DNA of 64,000 nt, taken from positions 1 through 64,000 of the forward strand of contig OMWI01000015.1 of the NCBI GenBank assembly GCA_900314715.1. The letters run 5' to 3'. Below, in pieces: positions 63,254-64,000 of the stretch. A program made the position numbers and the translations under genes. The notes beneath the pieces were generated by a model that ran no database searches, had not been told where the DNA came from, and worked only from the letters and a program-made list of their open reading frames with translations. This DNA is from an uncultured Prevotellaceae bacterium. GTDB lineage: Bacteria; Bacteroidota; Bacteroidia; Bacteroidales; Bacteroidaceae. Position 1 is the first letter of the stretch, and each line of letters begins with the position of its first letter.

Positions 63254-64000
63254 ATGAAAGAAATTGTATCGGGATCAGAGGCATTGATGCGCTCATTGGT
63301 AAACGAAGGTGTGAAAACCATCTTTGGTTATCCTGGCGGAGCCATTATGCCCGTTTTTGACTCACTCTATCACTACACGAGGGGCGAAAACAAGAAGTTT
63401 AATCATATATTAGTTCGTCACGAACAAGCTGCGGCCCATGCTGCCGAAGGCTATGCAAGGGTGAGCGGTGAGGTAGGCGTATGCATTGTAACCAGTGGAC
63501 CTGGTGCTACGAATACCTTAACGGGTGTTGCGGATGCGATGATGGATTCCACGCCAATTGTAGTGATTTGCGGACAGGTGGGTATAGGTGCCCTTGGTAC
63601 GGATGCTTTTCAAGAAGTTGACCTGGTAGGTGTATCTCAACCTATCACTAAATGGAGTTATCAGATTCGTCGACCAGAAGATGTGGCTTGGGCAATCAGT
63701 CGTGCATTCTATATCGCACGTAGTGGAAGGCCAGGGCCTGTCGTACTTGACTTCCCCAAGAATGCACAGATGAATACGTGTGAGTGGAATCCCGTAAACG
63801 TAACCAGTATTCGTAGTTATCAGCCTTATCCCGAATTGGAGAATAGTAGTGTGGAGAAGGCGGCGGAAATCATCAACCAATCACAACGTCCATTAGCGTT
63901 GATAGGACAAGGTGTAGAATTAGGTAATGCGCATAATGAATTACTTGAGTTCTTGGAGAAAGCCGACATTCCTGCTGGTTGTACGTTGTTGGGATTGTCT
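63254..64000 (+). CDS. ilvB: Acetolactate synthase large subunit, 5' part
   Basis: The frame runs open from ATG 63254 to the window edge (249 codons), so the gene is cut by the window, not broken. The N-terminal TPP-binding domain reads SGSEALMRSLVNEGVKTIFGYPGGAIMPVFDSLY, with the catalytic Glu in HILVRHEQAAAHAAEGYARVSG, then SGPGATNTLTGVADAMMDSTPIVVICGQV and the following FAD/central domain start. First step of branched-chain amino acid synthesis. Directly behind ilvD. Confidence 0.95.
   Translation, partial: MKEIVSGSEALMRSLVNEGVKTIFGYPGGAIMPVFDSLYHYTRGENKKFNHILVRHEQAAAHAAEGYARVSGEVGVCIVTSGPGATNTLTGVADAMMDSTPIVVICGQVGIGALGTDAFQEVDLVGVSQPITKWSYQIRRPEDVAWAISRAFYIARSGRPGPVVLDFPKNAQMNTCEWNPVNVTSIRSYQPYPELENSSVEKAAEIINQSQRPLALIGQGVELGNAHNELLEFLEKADIPAGCTLLGLS

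Noticed and set aside
1..64000. Prophage or integrative conjugative element
   Set aside because: No integrase, phage structural, relaxase or conjugation gene was found; accessory genes are isolated.

Overview
The window looks like chromosomal DNA of a Prevotella-type member of the Bacteroidales. The evidence is three SusC/SusD pairs, a C10 (interpain/streptopain) protease, C-terminal tails resembling type IX secretion sorting signals, BspA-type leucine-rich repeats, a DUF4831 protein, and Bacteroidetes promoter motifs (TAnnTTTG at -7, often with TTTG about 19-21 bp upstream) just ahead of many genes. Shine-Dalgarno sequences are mostly absent. No plasmid, phage or CRISPR locus is evident.

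Layout. 1-2.5 kb is accessory DNA: a truncated AAA ATPase, a BRO-N/DinD-like protein, a nuclease-fold-like protein and a 55-residue protein. 2.5-3.4 kb is repeats. 3.4-9.8 kb is housekeeping: DUF4831 and NAD(P)HX repair on the minus strand, then a tight plus-strand vitamin B6 operon of a degenerate ThiD/PdxK-like kinase fused to an AraC domain, pdxS, pdxT and a MATE transporter. comM follows. Its 3' end is duplicated as a 125-bp direct repeat around a DinD-RhuM fusion gene. 14.1-25.8 kb is a Sus-like locus: susC-susD-susC-susD and a surface lipoprotein with three copies of one domain. A convergent minus-strand operon (34.2-27.0 kb) carries susC, susD, a Calx-beta-like lipoprotein and the C10 protease. 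34.6-43.8 kb holds comF-recX-prmC, ribD, a large CotH protein with dockerin-like repeats, an RNase H and argS. 44.5-56.3 kb is a minus-strand series: a second CotH protein, a TlpA-like protein, a TPR lipoprotein, tRNA-Leu and tRNA-Gly, a Cys4 lipoprotein, argH, an SRPBCC protein, pyrE, a GH3 glycosidase and a DUF2059-like protein. The window ends with alanine dehydrogenase, a histidine phosphatase, a BspA-like protein, ilvD and the start of an acetolactate synthase gene.

The least explained content is non-coding. Seven arrays have an exact 22-bp period (a 16-bp imperfect palindrome plus 6 bp). One of them lies in frame inside prmC. Four elements of about 340 bp share one nested architecture: an outer inverted repeat, a spacer, and inner inverted arrays of about 12-bp words around a loop. 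The word differs between elements. A 22-bp array lies beside or inside each of these elements. I recognise neither family.
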